DNA of 64,000 bases from Asterias rubens. Lineage: Eukaryota > Echinodermata > Asteroidea > Forcipulatida > Asteriidae. The notes under the pieces are model-generated. The model had not been told where the DNA came from. It saw only the letters and a list, made by a program, of their open reading frames with translations, and ran no database searches. A program made the translations under genes and the position numbers. The stretch spans positions 23,379,919 to 23,443,918 of the forward strand of contig NC_047062.1 in assembly GCF_902459465.1 (NCBI RefSeq), read 5' to 3'. Positions 34,101 through 46,100 of this stretch are shown here, piece by piece (the stretch's first letter is position 1; each line of letters opens with the position of its first letter).

Positions 34101-37100
34101 AGAGGTCTGCGTGTCAGTGATTATTGCCTGCAAATGGATTTATCACCGGAGTTCTTTCTTGGATGGGGTTTAAGTTCAGACATTGTGAGAAGTAACATTC
34201 CTCTTTAGAAATGTCACTTATGTTTACTCTCCACTTAGTGAGTGATGACAAGCATTTCAATGATGAAAGCTTAAATATCAAAACAGTTGAGTTAAGGAGA
34301 CTTGTCTTTTGCCTAAAGACGGTATGACCATTAGTGAAATAGATTTGGACAGGGAATCTAAATGCACTCTAAAGCCATCTGCACATCATGTATTAAGTAC
34401 ATGTACCTTGGCTGCAAATTGCTTTGTCAAAGTGAATCCCTATAATACTGACAGTTCCTTTGCATAGTTTTTGTCTGATTTTGGAGGGTTTTGTCCTAAC
34501 GTTATCAGGGTTCAAACAGTCGTTATTTGGTGTCGAGTTATATCCTTGACTGGATGAATCGGGAGGGTCTTTAGCCAATTACGCTATGGGATGTTAGGGT
34601 TAAGTTTGATTTGAGTTACCCTAAACGGTTACTTATTAGTGCTTGATAGCAATGACCAGTGTTTAAACCCCTCACAAATAAAGGAAGGTTCTACTGAATA
34701 CTGTATCCCAAGTAAGCCAACAAGATTGATTGGCAGGGGCGGAGGGGTTTTGGAAACATCAAAACCTAGCACAGGCCGTCAGCAAGACACTTGAAAGCAT
34801 GCTACAAAGAACAGATGGCTCTACTTTATCAGAGGGTTAGGTTATGTCTGTATGTCAATTTTGTGCACTACATATATGGAAGAAAATATTGTTGAGCCCC
34901 TCAAAACAAAATCCCAAACGTAACAACAGCAACAACCTGTACAACTCTGGGACCTGACCGCCTCTTATAGATATGTGAAATGGTCCAGTCTATAGGATCT
35001 ATACGTTGACTTTGTCGGACATTGCACTGTGGAGAAAAAAGTGACACAAATCAAATGTGCCATGACTTGGTGTCACCAGCGCTCACTTAAAGGGAAGGTA
35101 CACAAATGTTAACTTAAAAACTGACTTGTTAACAAGCATTGGAGAGCTGTTGATAGTATAAAACATTGTGAGAAACTGCTCCCTCTGAAATAGCATAGAT
35201 TTTGAAATAGAGGTAATTTCTCACTAAAATAATAAAAGACTTCTAGCTATGAAGTCTTTTATTCCTATCTGAAAGCACACAAATTCGTCCAACAAGGGTG
35301 TTTTTTCTTTTATCATTTTCTTCCCAACTTCGATGACCAATTGAGCCAAAATGTTGGGATGCACCAAGTGAGAACACTGGTCTTTGACAATTACCAATAG
35401 TGTACCTTCCCTTTAAGGGATTTAAATGATAAAATTCTTGCATCTGGAAATTTTTATTTGCTTTTATAACTTTTGGATATAGAGGTTATACTAAATTGTT
35501 ATCACAAATTCTTTTTCATATCCTGTGTTTGTCTCGAACAGCTTCAAAATTTAGTTGAGCAGATGAAGGAGGGTTTTGTGCAAGCAATGCAGGAGCTGTC
35601 TCACATCCAAGATGGGGATAGGATCTTGCAGCAGAAAGTCAACAGCAATAAAGAGGAGACTGATGAGAAGATTGAGAAGCTGGCTGAGTCTCTTCACCAG
35701 ATCAGGGTACAAACAAATTGATTATACAAGACCTGGGGTCGATTTCACTAAGCACTAAGATTCATCTTAAGATGAGTTGTCAGTATCACCATAGTGATTT
35801 GTATTGTGATATCACACTTTGCCTTGCAATTTAGACTGATTTGCAATGAAGATCAGTCTTAACTCTTTGTGAAATCAAGCCCAGAATCTAAACAAGAATG
35901 AACTTTCCAGAATGCTTAATAACATACTCTTCTATTTGAACAAAATCTATGAGAAGAGTTAACATTGTCTTAGTGTACCTTGAAACTCGACTAAATTAAA
36001 AGATACTTACCAGACTCAAAGTCAACATTTGAACATCATTTTTGTTTTTATTTTAAGATAGTTTTACAGATATAAGAGAGGAAATTATTCAATTGAAAAA
36101 CACAAGACAGTTAGACTTGTCCGGTCCTTTAAAGTTTACTGGCCCAAAGCTGATGTCACTGGCCTCCAGCCTGTGGTCCAGTGTAAAACTCAAGCCCTGA
36201 TTCACTCGATGTAAATCTTTAGTTTGTATTATTGCAGTTCTTACATAGTGCAAGAAAGACTCTGCTAGGGTCAAGAAAGATTCTGCTAGGGTTGAGAAAG
36301 TCTCTGTTAGGGTCGAGAAAGACTCTGCTATGGTCAATAAAGACTCTGCTAGTGTCGAGAAAGACTCTGATAGGGTCAAGAAAGCGTCAGGCCATTAACT
36401 ATTTTTGCATTGTATCTTTGCCTATAGACTGATCTGAGCTCTGTCCTAGGTGAGGTGAAGAAGAATAACAAGGTGACTGAGAAACTCAGTAAGCAGATGG
36501 AGAATGTCAGGAAGGAACAGAGTCACATGCGCAAGAAGATTAGACAGAATGAGCAGAACCAAGAAAACCACAGGTAGGTAATAGAAAGATTGATTGATAC
36601 ATTTGGTAGTTTTCAAAAACCAGTATTCTCACTTGGTGTATCCCAACATATGTATACAATTTTGAAAAAAATAAGGAAAAAACACCCTTGTTGCATAATC
36701 TTGTCTGCTTTCAGATGCCTACCATCAATAGCCCTTTATTGCTCGTTATAAAGTAAAATTACCAAACGTGTCCAGTGCCTTTAAAATAAATACTTTTTGG
36801 AGTTTGGTAGTATGTGAACATTACGCAAGCTCACCCCAACTTGTTTATTTTAACAAACACATTAATTATTACAGGAAAGCCCATCAAGAGGAAACCATCA
36901 CACCAGCCAACAAGTCGGATGAGGACAAAGACAACAACAACAATAACAACAAAACCAAGGAAGTCATGAGTGCAAAGAAAGTGGCTCGTCGTCAGAGTAT
37001 GCCGTCTGTTTACACCAATATGAAGGATGTCAGAGACGGAGGCAGGGCTGCCAAGCAGTCCAGGCACCATACTAAGATGGCACCAATGATACAGCCTTTT

Positions 37101-40100
37101 ATGGATTCTCTGCCGGACTCGTGTGATCCCTTAAACAATGATGGTGAGATTAATGTGTTGTTCAGCGCAAGTCATTGTGTTTTTTTCCCCCATTTTTATT
37201 TTTATTTTTTTTCTGATTTCAATATTAAAACTTATTTTCAGGGCTCAGTTTCAGAAAGCTGTTTAGCAGAAAATACTGCTTGACAAATTTCTCTGCTAGC
37301 ACAAAATTTTTGGGGCACCAGTCGCAGGTAAACTTTACGGAGTATTGGCTGGTAACCTGTTTTTGCTGAGCAAGATTTCCTGTCCTTACCAGGTTTTGTG
37401 CTTGGCCGTGGTCTCGGGACTGAAATATATTACACCATATAGGTATACTGTACACATACTTCAGAAAATTTTATACCAAGTGTTTTACACCAACTGTGAA
37501 GGCTAGTCTTTGACAATTACCAATAGTGTCCACTGCTTTTAATAAAAGCACAGCTTTGCAACTGAATCATTCCTTGGCTTCACTTTTCTATTACTTCAAT
37601 GTGATCTTCTTCTGGCGCTTGGTTTGTGCAGTTTGTATGGATTACATCAAATTGCTTTTGCGTTTTTTTTAGCTTGAGGTAGCTGGAGGTTATGGATCAA
37701 GAGTAGTCACCAAAGTAATTACTGGCAAAAAGAAATATTCGGTATCTAAGAATAACATTTGATTATGAGTTTTGGTACGTTTTTTCAACTTCTATATGCA
37801 CTTTTCACTTAAGATTGGAGGAAAGGTCTGTTATTGATCTATTATGAAACTATTCAAATCAATTGTTAATAATCGTCACAAAATGATTTGTACCTGATAT
37901 GAAGGATCTATGAATGAGCCATCTGAGGAGGTACCTGGCAGACAGTTTGACTCTTTACCATCAAGAAACGCAAGCGGCTCCTCGATGTCCAGTGACAAAG
38001 ATCAGATCAACAAAGAACACATGACTAAGGTAAGCAAGCCCTTAAAGACCTACTATTAAAAAATGAATTAATGAGGATGTTTTCAAAAGTGACTTTATTC
38101 TTTGGGGAGAGTACATGTGTTTCAGCTTTTTAGTTTTCTAGAATTTCATAAAAGTAAGCTGTCTTTGTCATTGAGGCAATATTTCTGACGGGGGAAACAG
38201 TACTGTTATTGCACAACCAAACTAGCTGGATTTTTGACCGTATTTTTTTCATCTAGGCCCTAATTGCATAGAGCTGCTGAAGCAGATGTTTAAAATTTTT
38301 CTGCTTAGCAAAAATCAGCAGGATACCAGTTGTTGATGGACCAAATTTTTGGTTGGTTGTCTTTTTCTGGCAAGCATAATTTTGTTGCACTTAGCTGCTA
38401 ATGAGCAGCTCTATAATGTTGGGCTCAGTGCCCAGTTCATAGAGCTGCTCAAGCTTAAAAAGTAGCTTAGCACAACAAAAGTATGCTTACCAGAACTTGG
38501 TTACCAGCCAAACTATAATGTAACATGTACAATTTGTGGTTGGTGTCCTGCTAATGTCTGCATATAGCACTGATCTCTGAGCCTATAGCAGACCATTGTT
38601 AAGCAATAGTTTCAGCTTAAGAAACTCTATGTAATTGGGCCCTGGCTATAGTTTGGACTCTGTGTTAAATTAGAATGGGAAGCAATTAGTTTTTGTCCAG
38701 TTCTCTGTGACACAGTTGTGCATAGCCACTGGGGTGTCCCTGTTATGAACAGCTGTTTGAAAACCACTGATGTAACAGTTAATCTCCACTTTCTTTGATG
38801 AATCAATTATCCAAGCGCTGTCTCAATAGAGAATAAAAAGTAGGGCAGACATAGCTTATCAAATAGACGATCTGGGAAGATCTATTGTCAGTTGTTACAA
38901 AACATTTGACCCATGAATGTGGCTGTTCATGAGTGCCTTAGAAGCCTACCACATCATTGGACATCATCTTAATTCTACTACAAACAACACTACAACCTGG
39001 TTGTATTTTTTTTTCTTCGAAAAAGTGTGTTGGAAACTTTAACTAACATAGACATCTAAAAGTTTCAGTCAATATATTTTTTTAAAATTTGTTTGAATGA
39101 GAGTAATTTAATAGGAGTTAATATGAAATTTTGCAAGAGCACTCAGGCCTTCTACTTCAGCTTTTTGTAACGCGTTTTTAATGCGCTAGCTTACTAGCGC
39201 GGGCTAGTAAACTGTGTTTTTTACTACTATTTAAAGCGTGTATTGTCAAATAACATTTATTAATGGTTGGGATCATAACTACTTTATTGGTCAATTGATA
39301 TTACATGCACTCACTCAAAAATATATTTAAAAAAAAACGAAACAAATGATTCACATTTAAAAAGGGAGAAATATGAGCACTGTAGGTAAAGGTCAGTTCA
39401 GGGCAAATTGAGAAGGAGGTTTTACTTGACAAAGTACCCCAGGCTAGTCTTGCGGGCGAGCCTTGAAGGGTTTTGAATGTTTTTTCTCTTTCTATCCAGG
39501 GTTTTAATTCAGGCAGGAGAGTTTCCTTCAGTAACCTAAAACAGACACAGGATTCAAACCAACTCTATGAAGGTAAGGAATCATTGAAGGCAAAGTATTT
39601 GTTCTTCGAACCGTTTGATTGTTTGAATCCAATTCAAATGCAGATATAATACAACAAAACTAGCTGTGAAAATTTCATTTCAAAAGGTGTTAGTGTTTTT
39701 GAGATATTGCTGACAAGTTTTAACCAGTTGTACACGCGTAGAAAAGTCAGTTATTGGAATACAAACCTGAGAAACATTTCTCAGGATGAAATATTTTGGT
39801 ATCCCTCTCCATAAAACTTCATTCCTTTCAAAGGAATTGTTTCTCAAAATATTATACATTATCAATAGTGCTACTTACCAAGTAAGTTTTTATGCTTACA
39901 GTTATTTTGAGTAATTTTATACCAATAGTGTCCAGAGCCCAAGTGCTACCCACTTTTGATTTTTTATCGAACCATTTATCATTCTAGAATCTTCATCCCA
40001 CCGAATTCTCGGAAGACTCCACTAGAGGGGACCATTAGACCATTAAGTTGTTATTGATTGTCGGTCAGCTACACTAGATGTTCGATTGTCCAATGCTGTC

Positions 40101-43100
40101 CTTGCCATTGTAGCCGCCATTCTTCCCTTGTCTGTTTGATTTTGTAACATCCTTTGTCAACGATTCAAACAACCGTATCTGATCCTTTAATCCAGGCGGT
40201 GTTTTTCAAGAAGTCAGGAGTGCCTTTGTTGTGATGAACAAGTTAGCAGCCTGTAACGTATTTCTTGTTTGCGCTTTTGAAGGCCGTTAGTTTTAAAAGC
40301 GTTCTTGTTCTGATTCAGGAAGTTGTTATAGTAGCTTTGAAGTTTTGGAAAGTACGCCTTTTTTGCTACTGATTGTGAATCCTTGAAAAAAGAGATACAT
40401 TTTGAAAAGTCGTGGCTCAGTTATGACGTAGGGTTGCATAGACAAATATTTATTCTGTGTTCTTATTTAATTTATTTTATCACTCGCAGATAAGATACAT
40501 TATTAAGCCTTGTCTTGCACTTGAAGCTGATACCAATAAGCCAACTCAATATGTACTGTTGTAATTGTTTGTGTCCTCAGAGAATAAAAGTTGAATATGA
40601 AAGGAATGGTGTCATTTGCAAATTAGTGAACAAAAAGGTTGTTAATGCCTGTTAATTCCGTATTGTGCAGAACCTGAAAGCTTATAGCTTATTTGAATCA
40701 ATACAAGTAAATATTTAAAATTTATATCTAAATGTTGGGGTTAAATCAGCAAAAAATCATACCAAGCATTTTTAATTGTGTTAAACTTGTAATGGTTTGT
40801 TTTTGGATAACGGAGGGTTGAAATGAACACCAATAAATAATTAAACTATTACTTATTGTTTTTTATTGATTTCTGAAAAGGAAAGTTACAGGTGGACAAT
40901 AATATAGGAAATCAGAAAAATACATTAAAAAAACAAATACTTTTTCGTGATAACTTTTTTATGAATGAAATTACGAGTATAGTAAGAACTTCACTGATGC
41001 AATTCGATATCCCTTCCTACACCAGCTCAGAGAATACATCTTGCTCAGGAGCTTCTGACCTCGGAGAGAAAGTACGTTGGTCAGCTGAATTCCCTACGAG
41101 AGAACATCATGTTACCCCTGGTCACTGAGTCACTCATACATCCATCAGAAATCAAGTGAGTTTTCAGTCACATAATTAATACCACTGTCACCTTCACTGT
41201 TTAATGCTTTAGTCTCTGTTCAGCATTGATGAGATTTTAAAGGTTTCCTTTGAAGGGGAATGGAAAATTAAGGTTACGATGTGCAAAAAACCTATTGGCC
41301 TACATGTAGATGAGATATTATGTAAACTTTGGTATAACTTTGTATAACTTTGGTTTTTTGAACCGTTCAGTTGTTTTAACCTTGTATAAACATAGGTGTA
41401 CACAATACAATTAACATCTTAAAGTTTCATTTCAAAAGGTTGTAATGGTTTTGATATATCGCCAAAAATTATTATTATTCATGGTTTATTAAAAAAACAT
41501 TCAATTCAGTTGCCATAGGCAAAATTACATTGAATTTACAAAATATACATTTAAAACATTAAAATTACCGACAGAGCATATTCAACTTTTGGGGCATAAA
41601 AACCAAAAAATCTTTTTTCAAACCACATCGCATCGAAGTGAAATGTTTCTCAAAATGCTTGATACTTTTAAACGCTGCTGTAGGCTTCTTAACAAAGGTT
41701 TGTGTTGCCATTAATTTTAAAAGTTATTACCAAGGTGAAAGCTTGTATATGTATTAACTGGTTTTGTGTTTCCATTTCTTCGTAGTGTTATATTCCCACC
41801 TAGTCTTGCCAAGATGTTTGACAGACACTGCTGTCTGCTGTGTGCTCTGGAAACTCGCCTCGGTGATTCAAAGTGGCAGGGAATGCATGGCGACGTTGTA
41901 GCCAAATTTGCTGGAATGGAAAGCGTTAGTATTGATTCATTTGTTTTTCTTAACATTTGTTTTACTTAAAATCTTCTGAATTTACTTTTATTTTTTAACA
42001 TATATTGTTCCTGTAATTACAAGGAAAATATTTTACTCATCTGTTACTGAAAGTGCTATACTCATGACTGTGCTTTGGTACAATGGAGCAAGAAAACAAG
42101 ACTCTGGTAAAATGAAACAGGTTGTGAAACAAGCATCGAATGTTCTAGGGTTTGACATAGTCATGGATGAAACTTGCAGGAGGGTTTATCTAAAACGGAA
42201 GTGGTCAACAATTCACTGTAATAAGAGAGCCCTGTTTGATTTGGTCTCATTACCCAACAATAACTGAAAAAACTACCAACATGGATTGTGACTGCTATTC
42301 TGAATCAGATATAAAACAAACTTGTCTGAAGTTAAAATAAAAGATTATGACTATTATTTTTGCTTTGATTTTTAGGCCAATTTCCTGTCTCAATATGGCT
42401 TATACATCGAGATGTTCCCAGAGAGTGTCTCCCTACTCTCCCATCACACAAGAAAATCAGCCAAGCTCACAAGATTCCTAAAGGTAGGTCTGATCGGTTT
42501 TCTATTTTTGCATCGAGTTGTAAATGTGTCTTGACAGTTCCTACTGTTGAAGTAAATTTTTGGGTAACATCAGTGATATGTGTTTAAGCAAAGCCTCTTT
42601 TGGTTCAAAAATTGGGAACGTAGAAGCAGCTAGAGATTCAAGAAAATGAAACTGAGGAATAGGCTTTAAATGCACTGGACACTATTGGTTATTTCCTAAA
42701 ATAATTGTTAGCATTAAAAGTTACTTGGTAGTGAGCAATGGAGAGCTGTTGATAGCTATAAAACAAATTGAGAAACGGCTCCCTCTGATGAAGAAAGTGG
42801 TCATTTCTCACTCAAATATTAAAAGACTTCAGTGAAAATCATTAACCTTGATAGTTGATTAATGTACATGATAAACTTTGCTGTACATTATACTGCCAAA
42901 ACATTAATAAAATTATTGGAATTGCAGAAACAACTGGCGGATATTGAAGATGAGCAAGCAGATCTCCTTGGTTACCTCCTAGCTCCTATTCAGAGGATCC
43001 CAGCTTACGTTCTTCATCTCAAGGTCAGATCATTGTTGGACTTTCAAATTCTGTTTATTTCTTCACTTTTCACTAAAACAACAAACACTAGAAAACCTGT

Positions 43101-46100
43101 AATACAGTCATTCCCTAAATGTTTAGTAACAAGGAATATTCTCTTCCTTTTTGATATGTTTTCCCCTTCAGAAAAGTACTTGATTGTTATTAAAAAGCCT
43201 AGTCTGTAAAAGTCTATAAAATTCTGCAGAAATATTTTCTGGTCAGCCTTATAAAGTTTGTCATTACAAAGGTCTTCAGCCTTATAGTTTGTCATTACAA
43301 ATAATATGTTAAAAAGTAAATAATCACTCCGTCGATTTCACAAAACTCTTCCTAACTTAAGACTTATCTTAGGACGAGTTCCAACCCTGCACTGTAGCAT
43401 GCAGACCTTAAGATTAATCCTAAGGATGAGTTTAACCTCATCCTATTTCTTTGAGAAATTGACCCCTGCATTAACAAGCAAAACTTACACGTCTTAATGC
43501 ATACCTTACAGACAGTCCTGGAGTTCACTGAGACGGACCATCCAGATTATTTCCATGTGGAGTCATGTTTGACATATTTTGGCAACTTCCTGGCATCGAT
43601 GAATCCTGCCATTGAACAAGCAGTGGAAGCCGCTAGAACCTACAAACTCTTCCTCTCAGAAAGGTGAGGATTGTTCCAGTTAAGGTGGGGTGTTAATTGT
43701 GATGGATAAACTGCAGTTGTTGAGTCCTGGCTGAGCGGATAAGAAAGAGCACCACGCTCAAGCTCAGTTCAGCAGAGTGTGGGTTTGTTTTCCGGTTGTG
43801 AGTCTTGTGTCCTTAAGCAAGACAATTAACCAAAAGAGGGCTTATGATATAATTTGGGTGTGATAAAGTGCTATCTAAGAACCCAGCACTATTATTATTG
43901 TTTGGTGCATGCGTCAAAGTGTTTAAAATGTTTTCTCGTACTACATCCAGAAAATGAGAAATTAATATCATTGTCTAGAACAGCATTCTTGCTGGCATTT
44001 ATGAGATTATATTTTTACGTTTTTCTTTTCTTCCCACAACCACACAGGAGAAGCAGCCGAGCCTCCAGCTACTCCCCTCATATGTTAACCACAAGCCAGT
44101 CATCATCCCTCACCAAGGACAGTGGAATGTACTCCAATGATGAGATGTCAGCATACAACAACTATAATCATTCGTGAGTTAAACATACCATCATTCGTTA
44201 AGATTTATAAACAGGGATGAGATTGTTCAGACCTTGTCTGAATTCAGACTTTTTATGTCGGCCTGGTGAAGAAAATCAGACAATATTTTTTTCCACAAAT
44301 AATAAAATCCTGCTCATTGGTCTACTTCTTTAGTGCTTTGGAGACTGTTCCCAAAAGCTCCTTTGAATCTATAACCCCAGGGGTTACCAAACATTTCAAC
44401 TTACCTTTGAATTTGTATCGAAGTTTCAGACTTGTTCGTTAGTTATGACTCTCACCTCTGTATAAAAGAATACTTAATGGCCTGACCCCAGCAGAGTCTT
44501 TCTCAGAGGATTACATTGTACATTTTGAAATGTTCTGAAAAGTCTCTGTTGAAGTTTTTTTAATTCACGCTTGATTGTCAATTAATCCTACTTTTGTAGT
44601 GCCACTAAAAGCTACCACTGTTTTGTGCGGAAAATGGGAAAATGACAACAAACCCAATTTCCCATTGTTTATGCATATGCAATGAACACTAGATTTACCT
44701 GGCATGTCTGATGCCGACTAGTGTCCACCGAAGTCCCAAATGCAACACATTTATAAAATAAATTAATGTGTGAAATATTTTGTTGTGCATTAGGAATATG
44801 AATTCTTTGAAACAAGGACATGAAATCATCCAATTAATTTAATGTTATTTTATGCTCGAACCCTTCATGTTTAGAATGGGTCCAGACGGTGATCCAGCAG
44901 AACTTAGGCGAGGTAGTGCTGGTAACTTTCTATCAACATGGAACGGCAGCCCAGTCAGGCTTAGGAATCCTCAGAAGCACGTCCTTTCAAATGGCCACAA
45001 GCAGGACAGAAGGGCCTCATTTCCCATGAATGCTAAAGGAATCTTAAGCCAAAGAGCAAATGTTTGGAAAAGTCCACATGTGTCAAAATCGTATCATGGA
45101 CGGACGGGAAGGCGTGGAAGCCATGATCATGGGATGCTGAGTGAAGGCTACCAGGGAACGAGCGTCTCTGCTGCTATCCCGGGTATGACCTTCATCCCAG
45201 AGCAAGCCAGCGATGACACCGACTTCAGCCATGGAAAGCGTAGAAATTCCAGATCCCAGTCCAACCTACCGGAGCTTCCCACATACGGGATCTACGGCGA
45301 GGATGATACCGATGTAGAGGTCAGGTATGAACCATCCTCGCCTACCAGTGCCCTGCCAAGAACAAGACAGAAGGCTGTCAATCAGGTCTCTCAAGGACGT
45401 AAGACATATTTTGGTTCCTCAATGTCCAGCGGGTCATCCTCCAGGACGTCCACTCCAAGAGGTGACCACCACTTCAATGAACATGACATTGTCTACGATG
45501 ACAACAATGAAGCTCATCAACGGAGAAAACACCACCGTAGACAATCCTTGAATGAGCAGAATCTTCAGAAACTGAACGATTTAAAGTCGGACGAGAGGGC
45601 AAGCAGTACGATGCACCTTCCAGAAACGACTCGGTCGGAGACTCGCAAGAGAGCGAACTCAATCTCTCATATAAACCGTGTACACACTCCAGAGACGGGT
45701 AAACCAGAAAAACTTAAAGTGGTGTGGAATGAGGACAATCAAGTGAACAGATCAATGGAAGGTACTTCATCACCGAGATCGAACCTGAAACCCACAATAA
45801 AGCAAAGTCCCAGGGAACGATCCGAGGCTGGCGGCAAATCCAACAAAAAATCTAACTTTTCTGCCTCCTTAAAGAATATTTTCTTTGGAAAAGGGTAAAT
45901 ATTTCGTCTTTTTTTTGCATTTAAAAGAATCCACTTTGCACATAATGTTATGAAGTGACTTACAAAAATATCAATTGTGTTTTTATATTAATAGTGGATG
46001 TACTCTTTGTTCTAATGTTTTATGCACAACTTTTGTTTTTGTTGTTTCATTTCATTTATCTTTAGTTTAAAATGTGTCTATAAATTAAATGAAATGTATT

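Noticed and set aside
42862-43209. 115-codon open frame
   Set aside because: Only 42928-43023 is real coding (an ARHGEF33 DH exon); the rest reads through intron.
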